The notes: generated from the sequence alone by a model not told the origin. DNA of 64,000 nucleotides from Sporichthya polymorpha DSM 43042 (GCF_000384115.1 NZ_KB913029.1:2142907-2206906); one strand, 5' to 3'. Positions 44,516-54,504 are shown, numbered from the stretch's first letter. Program-made: numbers and translations.

Positions 44516-46003
44516 TCACTCGGCCCGGTAGCGGGCGGGCGGCCCGTCCAGAATCACGGACTTCGTCTCCAGGAACGGGAGCACGCCCTCGGTGCCGCCC
44601 TCCCGTCCGATGCCCGACTGCTTGAAGCCACCGAACGCCATCCCGAAATCCGTCCGGAAGGCGTTGTGGCCGACCGTTCCGGCTCGGAGCTCGCCGGCCA
44701 CCGCACGGGCCCGGTCGACGTCCGCGGTGAAGACCGACGCGTTCAGCCCGTAGACGGTGTCGTTGGCGATCCGGACAGCCTCCGCCTCGTCGCCGGCGGG
44801 GATCACGCTGAGCACGGGACCGAATGTCTCCTCCCGGGCGAGGGAGGCGCGGTTGTCGACGTGGCTGAACAGCGTGGGTTCGACGAACCAGCCGCGATCG
44901 AGGTGGGGCGGCCGTTTGCCGCCCACGACGAGTTGCGCGCCCTCGGCGATGCCCGTCGCGATGTGGCTCTCGACCCGGTCGCGGTGCCGGCTCGCGGCGA
45001 GGGGACCCATCTGCGACTGCGGATCGAAGGGGCTGCCGACGATGACCGAGGCGAACTGGGCGGCCAGAGCGTCGACGAGTTCGTCGTGCCGGGCCCGGGT
45101 GACGACGACCCGGGTCAGCGAGGAGCAGACCTGGCCGCTGAGGATGCACTCGGCCATGGCGAGGGCCTTGGCGGCGGCGGAGAGGTCGGCGTCGTCGAGG
45201 ACGACCGCCGCGGACTTGCCGCCCAGCTCGAGGGTGCAGCGCGCGATCCGGTCGCCGCACAGGCTCGCGATCCGTCGTCCCGCGGCGGTGGAGCCGGTGA
45301 ACGTGATCTTGTCGACGCGCGGGTCGGTGACCAGCAACTCCGACACCGCTCGATCGGCGGTCACCACATTGAGCACCCCGGGCGGAAGCCCGATCTCGCG
45401 GGCGATCTCGGCGCAGACGTAACCTTCGCCGGGAGCCTCGGGCGAGCACTTGAGCACGACCGTGCAGCCGGCCAGCAGGGCCGGCGCCACCTTGTAGGTG
45501 ATCATCGTGATGGCGGAGTTCCACGGGATGATCGCGCCCACCACGCCGACCGGTTCACGGACCAGGAGCCCGAAGGCGCCTGCGCTGGGCTTGACGACGT
45601 CCTCGAACGCGTAGCTGGTGGCCAGGTCGGCGTAGAAGTTCCAGGCGTTCGCGGACTTGGGGACAGAGCCCCGTGCGTGCGGGGCGAGGATGCCGGACTC
45701 GCGCGGCCAGATCTCGGCGATCTCGTCCGCCCGTTCGCGCAGGCGGTCGCCGAAGGCGCGCAGGTACTCCGCCCGCTCGGCGTGGGAGAGCCGCGGCCAG
45801 GGGCCGTGGTCGAAGGCGGCGCGCGCGGCACCGACGGCGCGATCCATGTCGGCGGCCTGGGCCTCCGCCACCTGGAAGAACGGCTCCTCGGTCCCGGAGT
45901 CGATCACCTCGATCATCGACGACGACGAGGGTTCGACCCACTCTCCGCCGATGAAGAATCGCCCGCTGTTGCGCAGCGAAGGAAGCTGGGTTGTCACAGT
46001 CAC
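44516..46003 (-). CDS. Aldehyde dehydrogenase
   Basis: The 495-residue NAD(P) enzyme has the Glu motif LELGGKSAAVVLDDAD (about 258-273), the catalytic Cys in SGQVCSSLTRVVV (about 292-304) and EETFGPVLSVIPAGDE (about 386-401). It oxidises an aldehyde to an acid that the CoA ligase could then activate. It is first in the leftward operon with the monooxygenase and diverges from the LAL regulator across an operator. Confidence 0.92.
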   Translation of the reverse strand: MTVTTQLPSLRNSGRFFIGGEWVEPSSSSMIEVIDSGTEEPFFQVAEAQAADMDRAVGAARAAFDHGPWPRLSHAERAEYLRAFGDRLRERADEIAEIWPRESGILAPHARGSVPKSANAWNFYADLATSYAFEDVVKPSAGAFGLLVREPVGVVGAIIPWNSAITMITYKVAPALLAGCTVVLKCSPEAPGEGYVCAEIAREIGLPPGVLNVVTADRAVSELLVTDPRVDKITFTGSTAAGRRIASLCGDRIARCTLELGGKSAAVVLDDADLSAAAKALAMAECILSGQVCSSLTRVVVTRARHDELVDALAAQFASVIVGSPFDPQSQMGPLAASRHRDRVESHIATGIAEGAQLVVGGKRPPHLDRGWFVEPTLFSHVDNRASLAREETFGPVLSVIPAGDEAEAVRIANDTVYGLNASVFTADVDRARAVAGELRAGTVGHNAFRTDFGMAFGGFKQSGIGREGGTEGVLPFLETKSVILDGPPARYRAE

Positions 46004-46063
46004 GTCGAACGCCTCCGAAGTCGGATGACAGCAGTCGACCTCGTCCGCGGCACCTGGTCAGCA

Positions 46064-46074
46064 GTAGTCGCTAC
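46064..46074. promoter_or_regulatory. GTAGNNNYTAC operator between aldehyde dehydrogenase and LAL regulator 1
   Basis: GTAGTCGCTAC. Leftward, TCGACT lies after 25 bases (TSS near 46026). Rightward, TAACGT (46095-46100) ends seven bases before ATG 46107, a leaderless start, with the operator centre at -38. Confidence 0.7.
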
Positions 46075-46106
46075 GGGCGGGCCGTTGCGGGCGGTAACGT
46101 CGCACG

Positions 46107-48746
46107 ATGACCGAATGGCCGCTGGTGGGGCGCGACGAGGAGCAGGCGCTGCTGCGTCGTCTCGCTGCCGACCGCGGCCGGCCCGGCGCGGTCCTGGTGG
46201 CCCCGGCCGGTTCGGGCAAGACCCGCCTGGCCCGTGAGTTCCTGCTTTCGCTGCAACACCGGGGAATGACCACGTTCGTCGCGAGCGCGAGTCAGGCGGC
46301 CGCGGCCGTCCCCTTGGGCGCGATGGCCTCGATGCTCTCGGCGTCCGGCGGCGTCGATGCCCCGGCCGACGAACCCAGCGCCTTCATGCCGCACGCGGTG
46401 CGTCACATCGTTGCGCAGGCAGGATCGGGCCGCGTCTGTGTGCTGGTGGATGACGCCCACCTGCTGGATGTCGCCTCGGCCGCTCTGATCGCCCAGCTCG
46501 CGCAGCGCCCCGAGGTGTTCCTGCTGCTGACGCTGCGGCCACGGGAGATCGCGCCGGACGCCATCACCGGCTTGTGGAAGGACGGGCTGCTCGAACGGTT
46601 GGACATCACCGACCTTGCGCCGGCCGCACTGGAGCAGCTGCTGACCACGGTCCTGGGCGGGCCGGTGGACAGCGCCGCACTCACCACCCTCATCCAGCGA
46701 AGCCAGAACAACATGCTCTTCCTGCGCGAGTTGGTGACGGCCGGTCTGGCCGACGGGAGTTTGCGGCACGAGCACGGCCTCTGGCGGTTGGTCGGCGAGT
46801 CTGCCCCCTCCGACCGCCTCGTCGAGCTCGTGGAAGCCCGGCTCACCCGCCTCGACGGCGAGGAACGCACCCTGCTGGAACTCCTGGCGATCGGCGAGCC
46901 GCTGGGAGCTCGAGAGCTGGAGACCCTCTCCGACGTCGAGACCGCGGACCGACTGGAGGCGCTCGGTCTGGTCGCGAGCCGGAGCGACGGACAGCGCCTG
47001 GAACTACGTCTGGCGCATCCGATCTACGGAGAGGTGCTGCGCAGTCGATTGAGCGGACTGCAGTCGCGTCGTCTGGCCCGGGTGTTGGCCGAGACGGTCG
47101 AGGCGACGGGGATGCGTCGTCGCACCGACGTCCTCCGCGTTGCCACCTGGCGCCTGGCCGGGGGCGGCGGTCGGGCCGACCAGTTGCTTGCGGCCGCCGA
47201 CGCCGCGCGCTGGCAGTGGGACCTGCCGCTGGCGCTGCGTCTCGCCTCCGCGGCCCGGTCGGCGGGCGCCGGGCCGGAGGCTTCGCTGCTCATGGCCGGA
47301 CTGCTGCTCCTGCACGGCAAACCCGACGAGGCCGATGCGCTCCTCGCCGAGCTGTCGGCTGACGTCTCGGGACCCGACCGGGTGCGCGCCGTCCTGGAAC
47401 GAGCGCGCATCGCGTACATGCGAGCCCGTCCCGAGGAGATGAAGCAACTCCTGGCGGAGGCGGAATCCCCAGATCCCGAACTGGAGGCCGCCCGACAAGG
47501 ACTCGGCGTCATCAACACGCTGCTGCTCGCCGGTCCGCGGGCAGCGGTCGAGGTTCCGGTGCCGACGATCGACGAGGGTGAGACCGCGGCGATGGCCGCG
47601 GCCAGGATCGGCCGGGCGATGTGCTTCAGCCGGATGGGACAGGCGGATCTCGCCGACGCGGAGATCGACCTTGTCGAATCCAGCGCCCGCGCGGCCGGCG
47701 ATCTCGGGTGGTGGCGGTTCGCCCACGAGGCGACCCTGAGCGAGATCGTGGCCAACAGCGGACGGCTGGCCGACAGCATCGAGCTGTGCCGACGTCAGTA
47801 CGACGAGGGTCTGGCCCGGGGGTCCGCCGAGATGCAGCTCTTCGCGGCGTGGCAGCTCGGTGGCCACCACCTGCGAGAGGGACGGCTGGCGAAGGCCGAG
47901 AAGGTCACGCACGAGGCGATCGCGCTGTGCGAGCAGCTGGGTTACGACGTCTGTTGGGCCTACGCGACCCCACTGCTCGCGCTGATCCACGCGCTGTGTC
48001 AGCGGCCGGCCGAGGCGCGGGAGTCCCTGGCCGCGAACGAGCGCGCCGGGATCAGCCCCAACGGGTTCACGGCCGGTCTGATCGGTCAGGCGGCGGGGTG
48101 GACGGCGGTCGCCGAGGGCGACCTCCTGCAGGCCCGCGACCGGTTCATCGAGACGGCCGAGGAGGGCCGCGCCAGTGGTGACGTGCTCGCCGCCGCAGCA
48201 GCGCTGCACGGCCTGGTGCGCATCGGACACGCGCGGCAGGCCGTCGAGCCACTGTCGGAGCTCGCCGCCGAGGTCGACAACCCCTGGGTGGCGCTGTACA
48301 CCCGGCACGGCGTGGCGGTGGCTGCACACGACGCCGCCGGCGTTGCGCAGGTCAGCGAGGACTTCGAAAGCATCGGCGCGCTGCTGCTCGCCGCCGAGGC
48401 CTCGGGCGATGCCAGCATGCTCTGGCAACGAGCCGGGGACTCGCGGCGCGCGGCCGGGGCGACGCGCCGGGCGGCGCTGCTGGCCGAGCAGTGCGAGGGC
48501 GCGCAGACACCCGCGTTGCAGGGCCTTTCGGTGCGTGAGCAGTTGACGCCGGCGGAGCAGGAGACCGCGCGCTACGCGGCCGCCGGCCATGCGAACAAGG
48601 CCATCGCCGAGCGGCTCGGGTTGTCGGTCCGAACCGTCGAGGCCCGGCTGCAGAGCATCTACTACAAACTCGGCATCCGCCGCCGCGAGGACCTGGCCGC
48701 CCACGTACTCGCGGGCCCGATGGACACGGTGGGCAAGGACCAGTAG
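46107..48746 (+). CDS. LuxR-family ATPase regulator (LAL type), paralogue 1
   Basis: The 879-residue protein has an N-terminal AAA/STAND ATPase (Walker A APAGSGKTR, about 32-40; Walker B VCVLVDDAHLLD, about 111-122), a long helical TPR-like middle, and a C-terminal LuxR helix-turn-helix (LTPAEQETARYAAAGHANKA, LGLSVRTVEARLQSIYYKLG). LAL proteins sense a ligand or partner and activate nearby promoters. It is 880-long like its paralogue at 51854 and similar throughout. The start appears leaderless. The stop TAG lies inside the next operator. Confidence 0.92.
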   Translation: MTEWPLVGRDEEQALLRRLAADRGRPGAVLVAPAGSGKTRLAREFLLSLQHRGMTTFVASASQAAAAVPLGAMASMLSASGGVDAPADEPSAFMPHAVRHIVAQAGSGRVCVLVDDAHLLDVASAALIAQLAQRPEVFLLLTLRPREIAPDAITGLWKDGLLERLDITDLAPAALEQLLTTVLGGPVDSAALTTLIQRSQNNMLFLRELVTAGLADGSLRHEHGLWRLVGESAPSDRLVELVEARLTRLDGEERTLLELLAIGEPLGARELETLSDVETADRLEALGLVASRSDGQRLELRLAHPIYGEVLRSRLSGLQSRRLARVLAETVEATGMRRRTDVLRVATWRLAGGGGRADQLLAAADAARWQWDLPLALRLASAARSAGAGPEASLLMAGLLLLHGKPDEADALLAELSADVSGPDRVRAVLERARIAYMRARPEEMKQLLAEAESPDPELEAARQGLGVINTLLLAGPRAAVEVPVPTIDEGETAAMAAARIGRAMCFSRMGQADLADAEIDLVESSARAAGDLGWWRFAHEATLSEIVANSGRLADSIELCRRQYDEGLARGSAEMQLFAAWQLGGHHLREGRLAKAEKVTHEAIALCEQLGYDVCWAYATPLLALIHALCQRPAEARESLAANERAGISPNGFTAGLIGQAAGWTAVAEGDLLQARDRFIETAEEGRASGDVLAAAAALHGLVRIGHARQAVEPLSELAAEVDNPWVALYTRHGVAVAAHDAAGVAQVSEDFESIGALLLAAEASGDASMLWQRAGDSRRAAGATRRAALLAEQCEGAQTPALQGLSVREQLTPAEQETARYAAAGHANKAIAERLGLSVRTVEARLQSIYYKLGIRRREDLAAHVLAGPMDTVGKDQ

Positions 48747-48753
48747 CGATTAC
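48743..48753 (+). promoter_or_regulatory. GTAGNNNYTAC operator, phosphotransferase 1 promoter
   Basis: GTAGCGATTAC; the TAG at 48744-48746 is also the stop codon of LAL regulator 1. GAGCGT follows after 25 bases and ATG 48792 lies 44 bases from the site centre. Confidence 0.7.
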
Positions 48754-48791
48754 GGCTGGCCGGACCCTCGCTCCGCGGGAGCGTTCCGACC

Positions 48792-49844
48792 ATGACCACC
48801 CGCCTGGAATCCCGGAGGACCGACCGGCAGGTGCTGCCCGGTGTCTCGGTCCCCGGACTCACCCGTTACCTGGAAGAACGACTGGGTGTTGAGGGACTTG
48901 ATCTTCGCTCGGTGCGCGTGGCCGGCCAGGGCATGTCCGACGACACGATCCTCGTCGACGGGCTCGACTCCCGCGGTTCGGACTACGCGGTGGCCATTCG
49001 TCGGTACCGCCACGACGGGATCCTCCGGGCGATGACCGACCCGGAGCGCCACTTCCGGACCCTGCAGGCGCTGGAGCGGACGACCGTGCCGGCGCCGCTG
49101 CCGCTCTGGCACGACCCGGACGGCGGCGAGCTCGGAGGACCGACCATCGGGATGAGCCGCCTGGAGGGCGCGGCGCTGGTTCCGTGGTCGCCGGCCGGTC
49201 GCGACTTCCTGCGGCAGGCCGGTGAGGGCCCGCTGGGGGAGCGCTTCGTGGCGCTCCTCGCCGAGATCCACGCCCTCGACTGGAGGGGACTGGGGCTGGG
49301 AGACCGGTCCGGCCCGGGCCAGGGTGCGCGCGACCGGGTCGAGACGCTGAGGACCACGATCGAGGCACACCCCGCGCGCCCTGAGCCGCTGCTGACCTAC
49401 GCCCTCGGCTGGCTGACCGCGCACGCACCGGATGCAGCCGAGACCGTGCTCGTGCACGGCGACTACCGGACCGGGAACCTGCTGTTCGGCGACCACACGA
49501 TCAGCGGTGTACTGGATTGGGAACTCGCGTCCCCCGGCGATCCGATGATGGACCTCGCCTGGGTCCTCGCCCCGTCCAACCGGATGGGTTCTCCGCTCGC
49601 GAGCTACATCCTGGAGCCCGAACGCTTGGTCGCCCTGTACGAGGAGTACTCGGGCCGGGGTGTGCGGTGGGATGCCGTCCGGTTCTGGCAGGTCTACTTC
49701 CAGACGATGAACGCGGTGGGCTGGGTGAACGCCGCGCACAACGTCGCGCACGGGGTGAGCTCGGACCTACGCCTGCTCCGGTGGAGCTACACCCTTCCGA
49801 CGATGCGTCAGTTGTTGCTCGATGCCTTGCGGGAGGTCTCATGA
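48792..49844 (+). CDS. Aminoglycoside-phosphotransferase-fold protein 1
   Basis: The 350-residue APH/ACAD10-like kinase has the catalytic loop VLVHGDYRTGNLLFGDH (about 219-235) and the DFG-like VLDWELASPGDPMMDLAWVL (about 240-259). Proteins of this group next to acyl-CoA enzymes are thought to phosphorylate hydroxyacyl or small-molecule substrates, not antibiotics. It overlaps the next gene by four bases. Confidence 0.85.
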   Translation: MTTRLESRRTDRQVLPGVSVPGLTRYLEERLGVEGLDLRSVRVAGQGMSDDTILVDGLDSRGSDYAVAIRRYRHDGILRAMTDPERHFRTLQALERTTVPAPLPLWHDPDGGELGGPTIGMSRLEGAALVPWSPAGRDFLRQAGEGPLGERFVALLAEIHALDWRGLGLGDRSGPGQGARDRVETLRTTIEAHPARPEPLLTYALGWLTAHAPDAAETVLVHGDYRTGNLLFGDHTISGVLDWELASPGDPMMDLAWVLAPSNRMGSPLASYILEPERLVALYEEYSGRGVRWDAVRFWQVYFQTMNAVGWVNAAHNVAHGVSSDLRLLRWSYTLPTMRQLLLDALREVS

Positions 49845-50281
49845 TCAGCCCGGCCGCGGCGCTCAATCTGGTGCGGGAGGAGCTGCGCTCCTGCGTGCTG
49901 CCCCGCCTGGCCGAGGATGACGACTACGGGCGCTCCGTCCTCGTCGCCGCCATCGGCGTACTCGGCGAACTCGCCCCGCGGGTGATCGAGGACGACGCCT
50001 GGACAGTGGCGCCCACCGCAGAGTTGGCCCGTGCGGCGACGGCGTGGCACGCCTTGCTGCCGGCGACACTCCCCGAGCTCGGAACTCTGCCGGCTGACCC
50101 TGAGGGCCGGGCGGACGAGCGGCGGATCGAGGTGCTGGCGGCGTGCGAGGCCACCGCGGCGGCTCTCTGGACGACACCACCGGCGGGGATCGAGGACACG
50201 GATCCCCTCCTCGAGCACCTCCGCAGCGATTTCCTCGCCGCCCTGGGCAGAGACATCGCCGCCGAGTTGGCGCGCAGGTAG
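49841..50281 (+). CDS. Small helical protein coupled to phosphotransferase 1 (DUF6285-like?)
   Basis: The 146-residue protein is mostly helical, beginning ISPAAALNLVREELRSCVLP and with VLVAAIGVLGELAPRV. It resembles small proteins that accompany APH-fold/acyl-CoA dehydrogenase pairs (I think DUF6285, not certain). The ATGA overlap points to stoichiometric expression with the kinase. Its TAG stop lies within an operator. Confidence 0.6.
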   Translation: MISPAAALNLVREELRSCVLPRLAEDDDYGRSVLVAAIGVLGELAPRVIEDDAWTVAPTAELARAATAWHALLPATLPELGTLPADPEGRADERRIEVLAACEATAAALWTTPPAGIEDTDPLLEHLRSDFLAALGRDIAAELARR

Positions 50282-50288
50282 CGATTAC
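50278..50288 (+). promoter_or_regulatory. GTAGNNNYTAC operator, substrate-binding protein promoter
   Basis: GTAGCGATTAC, the same 11-mer as at 48743, overlapping the stop TAG of the preceding gene. TTGACT follows after 25 bases; predicted TSS 50326, 33 bases before ATG 50359. Confidence 0.65.
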
Positions 50289-50358
50289 TGCAGCCGGCCG
50301 CTTGCGACCGGCGTTGACTGATCCCGATGCACCGTTGACCTCCTGTGAGGATGCTCCG

Positions 50359-51795
50359 ATGAGGACTCGCCCCTCCGCGACGACCAAGCGCCCCTCGCTG
50401 TGGCTGCGCGCCACCGCCGTCACCACGGCGGTGCTGATCGTCGGCAGCGGCTGCGGTAGCCGCGCCTCGGACACCGAGATCGCCGAGGCGCTGCGGGGCC
50501 CGAGCACCACCGGCGCCGCCGGCGCGGCGACGGTGGACACGAGTGCGGCCGGCCCGGTCGGCAGCGTCGCGGCGCCGGCAGTTCCCGACGCGGCGGCAGC
50601 ACCCGGATCGACCACTGCGGGGTCGAAGGCCGGCAAACCTGCTGCTGGTGTGACCCCGGGCGGAGCGGCCACACCGAGTTCGGCGGCGGCCCCGGCGGCC
50701 ACGGCGCCGAAGGTGGCCGACAAGTCCGAGGTCAAGATCGGCATGCTCGGGCCGTGGTCGGGCGTGCTGGGCGCGGTGACCGCGAGCGCGCCCAAGACCC
50801 TCCAGGCCTGGGTCGCGAACCAGAACGCCAAGGGTGGGCTCAACGGCCACCCGATCAAACTGATCGTCGCTGACGACCAGGGCGACCCGGCCACCACGCT
50901 CACCCTGGCCCGGCGTCTGGTGGAGAGCGACAAGATCCTGGCGATGGCCGGGAACATCAACCTGTTCGGGTTCCCCCAGCTCGAGAGCTACATGCGCAGC
51001 AAGAACGTTCCCATGCTCGGGGACGGCATCGACCCCGGCTGGTACTCCTCGCCGGTCTCGTTTCCCGTGACCTCGCACCTGGGCGATCAGATCCTGGCCG
51101 GACTGCAGCTCCTGGTGTCCAGCGGCACCTCCAAGATGGGGATGCTCTACTGCCTCGAAGTCGCTGCGCTCTGCACCTACTTCCGGGACAAGACGCTCGC
51201 CTCGCCGATGGGCAAGTACATCGTCCAGAACTACCAGGTCTCCCTGGTTGCGCCGAGCTACACCAGCCAGTGCCTGCGCATGAAGCAGGCGAACATCGAC
51301 GCGATCTACCTGCTGATGGACACCGCCGGTGCCGCGCGCCTGGTGCAGGACTGCGCCGTGCAGGGCTTCAGGCCGAAGGTGATGTTGCTCGGCCTCGACG
51401 CCACCAAGGACATGCCGACCATCCCTGCGCTCAAGGACACCTTGGTGCCCGGGGCGACCGCGTCGCCCGCGACGGGTCAGGGACTGCCCGCCGTCGAGAA
51501 CTACCGGCGCGCGATGGCGACCTACGGGCCGACCGTGGGTGAGAGCGGGACCGGGATGCTCGCCTGGGTAGCCGGCGAGATGCTGGCTCTCGCCGGCAAG
51601 AACCTCCCCGCCGCTCCGACCTCGGCGGACCTGTTCGCCGGGCTGTGGACGGTGAAGAACGAGACCCTGGGCGGGCTGACCGTCCCCCTGACCTACGCCA
51701 AGGGCAAGAACGCGGTCGCGAAGCCCTGCACGTTCCTGTGGGGCGTGGCCAACAACAAGTTCAGTGCGCCCCAGGGTGCGAAGCTCTTCTGCTGA
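50359..51795 (+). CDS. Branched-chain-amino-acid-type ABC substrate-binding lipoprotein
   Basis: The 478-residue lipoprotein has a signal with lipobox VGSGC (Cys at about 32), a long Ala/Pro/Thr-rich linker (about 40-120) and a type I periplasmic-binding domain (EVKIGMLGPWSGVLGAVT onward). It would capture the cluster substrate outside the membrane. Its permease partner is probably the LivH/LivM-like gene at 62788, 11 kb away, under the same kind of operator. Confidence 0.87.
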   Translation: MRTRPSATTKRPSLWLRATAVTTAVLIVGSGCGSRASDTEIAEALRGPSTTGAAGAATVDTSAAGPVGSVAAPAVPDAAAAPGSTTAGSKAGKPAAGVTPGGAATPSSAAAPAATAPKVADKSEVKIGMLGPWSGVLGAVTASAPKTLQAWVANQNAKGGLNGHPIKLIVADDQGDPATTLTLARRLVESDKILAMAGNINLFGFPQLESYMRSKNVPMLGDGIDPGWYSSPVSFPVTSHLGDQILAGLQLLVSSGTSKMGMLYCLEVAALCTYFRDKTLASPMGKYIVQNYQVSLVAPSYTSQCLRMKQANIDAIYLLMDTAGAARLVQDCAVQGFRPKVMLLGLDATKDMPTIPALKDTLVPGATASPATGQGLPAVENYRRAMATYGPTVGESGTGMLAWVAGEMLALAGKNLPAAPTSADLFAGLWTVKNETLGGLTVPLTYAKGKNAVAKPCTFLWGVANNKFSAPQGAKLFC

Positions 51796-51805
51796 GACCT
51801 CCACG

Positions 51806-51816
51806 GTAGTGGCTAC
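51806..51816 (+). promoter_or_regulatory. GTAGNNNYTAC operator, LAL regulator 2 promoter
   Basis: GTAGTGGCTAC, followed after 25 bases by TAGCGT (51842-51847). ATG 51854 falls at +1, 43 bases from the operator centre. Confidence 0.72.
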
Positions 51817-51853
51817 TGCTGTGCGCGGGTGACCCCCGATCTAGCGTCGACGC

Positions 51854-54496
51854 ATGGCTGAGTGGCCGCTCGTCGGGCGCGATCGAGAGATGGCGTTCAT
51901 ACGTGCACGCGTAGAGGATCCGACCAGTCGCGGTGTGGTTCTGGCGGCGTCGGCCGGCGTCGGCAAGAGCCGACTGGCCGCCGAACTGAGGCGCAGCGTC
52001 GCCCACGCTGGTATCCCGACGCTGGTCGCGACCGGCACCACCGGAGCGGCCCACGTGCCGCTCGGAGCGATGACGTCGGCGCTCTCGGCCCTGGGCACGA
52101 TGCCGCTCCGCGGCAACGACCCGTTCACGCTCCTGCAGGACGTCGTCCAGCACGTGATCGACCAGGCCGGGTCCGAGCGGATCTTCGTCGTGGTCGACGA
52201 TGCCCACCTGCTCGACAACGCCTCCGCACTGTTGCTCCAGCAGCTGGCCCAGAGCGCGGCGACGTTCCTGGTCGTGACCATCCGCAACCGCGTGCCGGCC
52301 CCGGATGCGGTGACGGCGTTGTGGAAGGACGGACTCCTCGATCGGGTCGACCTGACCGAGTTGGCGGAACCCGCGATCGAGCAGTTGCTCGGGTCGGTCC
52401 TGGGCGGACCGATCGACGGGGCCGCGCTGGCCGCGCTGACCGCCCGCAGCCAGGGAAACCTGCTGTACCTGCGCGAGCTGGTCGAGGCCGCGCGCATGGA
52501 CGGGACGTTGCGCTTCGAGCACGACCTGTGGCGGATGGTCGGCCTGTCCCGGCCCTCGGCCCGCTTGGCCGAGCTGGTCCAGGCCCGGTTGGGGCGGCTG
52601 ACCGCTGCCGAGCGCTGGCTGCTCGACCTGCTGGCGGTGGGCGAGCCGCTGGGGACCCGCGAACTGGACCTGCTCTCGTCGTTCGCCGTGGCCGAGCGGC
52701 TGGAGGACGTCGGCCTGATCGCCAGCCGCGATCACGGGCGACGACTGGAGCTGCGGCTGTCCCACCCGCTCTACGGTGAGGTCCTGTCCGCCCAGATGAG
52801 CGAGGAGCAGGAGCAACGGCTCTGCCGGTCGCTGGCGCAGGCTGTGGAATCCACCGGGCTCCGCCGGCACGACGACATCCTGCGGGTCGCGATGTGGCGC
52901 CTGCGCGCCGGCGGTGCGTCCCCCGACCATCTGCTGACCGCGGCCACGGCCGCCCGGTGGCGGCTCGACCTCGACGTTGCGCACCGCCTGGCTTCGGCTG
53001 CGGTCGAGGCGGGGGCCGGGTTCGAGGCCGAGCTCATGACCGCGCAGCTGCTGCTGCGGCTGGGGAAACCCGATGAGGCGGACCTTCTCTTCGCCCGCCT
53101 GTGCACCGACGAGGATCAGGCGAACCGCGTCCGCGCGACGCTGGCGCGGGTTGACATCGCGCAGGGTCGCGGGCGGCCGGAGGAGATGCGACGTCTCCTG
53201 CGCTCCCTGGGTTCCGATCTCCGCGATCCCGGCCTCCGGGCGGCCGTCGCCGCGCGCGCCTGCACGGCAGCACTGATCCTGGAAGGGCCGCGGGCCGCGC
53301 TCGACCTCCCCGTTCCTTCGTTCGGGACGGCGGATGCAGCGGCCGCCTACCCCTTCTTCGAGTCCCGCGCGATCGCGCACTCGCGCGCCGGGCAGCATCG
53401 ACTCGCTGAGCAGGACCTGGCGCGGCGGGACGTCGACGGCAGCGACGAGGCACGGCTCGGTTGGTGGCAGATCCCCACCAGCACCGCCACGAATCAGCAT
53501 CTCGTCTACACCGGCCGCCTCCTGGAGAGCATTGACGGCCTGCAGGAGCAGTACCGGCGGGCCGCCGAGATCGGGTCGTCCGAGATGCAGATGGCCTTCG
53601 CCTCAGCGTTGGGCCGCCGTCAGATGCAGGCCGGGCGGCTGAGCAGCGCACTCAAGCTGGTCCACGAGGCCGAGGCCCTCGCCGCCGAACTTTCCTACGA
53701 CCTGGTCGGTCAGGAGTCGGCGCGGATGATCGCGCTGATCGAAGCGATGCTCGGTCGACCGGCGGCCGCGCGCCGTGCTCTCGATTCGATTGCCGGCGCG
53801 GTCACGCATGCCTTTTCCGAGGGCCTGGCCGGGGAGGCGCGGGCGTGGCTGGCCGTGGCCGAGGGCGAGACCGAACAGGGGGCCCGGATTCTGCGCGAGA
53901 CGGCCGACCGCTGCCGCGCGATCGGTGACCACGTGCACGAGGCGTCGGCGCTGCACGCGCTGGTGCGGATCGGGCACGCCGCGGACGCGGCCGCGGCTCT
54001 GGAGGGGCTGCGGACCGAGATCGACGGGGTCTGGGTCGGGCTCTACGCCGATCACGCCCGCGGGGTCGTCGACGGGGATCCTGATCTGCTCGAGCGGACG
54101 GCCCGGGAATTCGAAGGGCTCGGCGCGATGCTGCTCGGCGCGGAGACCGCCGCCGATGCCCGCGCCGCCTGGCAGGCCGCCGGCGACGCCAGGCGGGAGA
54201 CCGCGGCGCGCAACTACGCACTGGGGCTGGCCGAGCACTGCGAGGGCGCGCGGACGCCGGCCCTGTCCGGACTCGGCCGGCGTGAGCCCCTGACCGGGGC
54301 CGAGCTCCTGACCGCTTGGGCCGCGGCCCGCGGTGAGTCGAACAAGTCGATCGCGGCGCGCCTGCAGCTCTCCGTCCGGACCGTGGAGACCAGGCTCCAA
54401 GGGGTCTATCTGAAGCTCGGTGTCTCCGGGCGGAAGGACCTGGCCGCCGCCCTCCCGGAGGAGGCGGCGGCCGGGCCCGGCACTCTCGCGCCCTGA
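51854..54496 (+). CDS. LuxR-family ATPase regulator (LAL type), paralogue 2
   Basis: The 880-residue protein mirrors the 46107 gene: Walker A SAGVGKSR (about 33-40), Walker B IFVVVDDAHLLD, TPR-like middle and LuxR helix-turn-helix (ARGESNKSIAARLQLSVRTV, ETRLQGVYLKLG). Both share WPLVGRD at the N-terminus. A paralogous pair suggests two ligands or a heteromer. The start seems leaderless and lies 43 bases from its own operator, so autoregulation is likely. Confidence 0.92.
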   Translation: MAEWPLVGRDREMAFIRARVEDPTSRGVVLAASAGVGKSRLAAELRRSVAHAGIPTLVATGTTGAAHVPLGAMTSALSALGTMPLRGNDPFTLLQDVVQHVIDQAGSERIFVVVDDAHLLDNASALLLQQLAQSAATFLVVTIRNRVPAPDAVTALWKDGLLDRVDLTELAEPAIEQLLGSVLGGPIDGAALAALTARSQGNLLYLRELVEAARMDGTLRFEHDLWRMVGLSRPSARLAELVQARLGRLTAAERWLLDLLAVGEPLGTRELDLLSSFAVAERLEDVGLIASRDHGRRLELRLSHPLYGEVLSAQMSEEQEQRLCRSLAQAVESTGLRRHDDILRVAMWRLRAGGASPDHLLTAATAARWRLDLDVAHRLASAAVEAGAGFEAELMTAQLLLRLGKPDEADLLFARLCTDEDQANRVRATLARVDIAQGRGRPEEMRRLLRSLGSDLRDPGLRAAVAARACTAALILEGPRAALDLPVPSFGTADAAAAYPFFESRAIAHSRAGQHRLAEQDLARRDVDGSDEARLGWWQIPTSTATNQHLVYTGRLLESIDGLQEQYRRAAEIGSSEMQMAFASALGRRQMQAGRLSSALKLVHEAEALAAELSYDLVGQESARMIALIEAMLGRPAAARRALDSIAGAVTHAFSEGLAGEARAWLAVAEGETEQGARILRETADRCRAIGDHVHEASALHALVRIGHAADAAAALEGLRTEIDGVWVGLYADHARGVVDGDPDLLERTAREFEGLGAMLLGAETAADARAAWQAAGDARRETAARNYALGLAEHCEGARTPALSGLGRREPLTGAELLTAWAAARGESNKSIAARLQLSVRTVETRLQGVYLKLGVSGRKDLAAALPEEAAAGPGTLAP

Positions 54497-54504
54497 CCGT
54501 GCGA

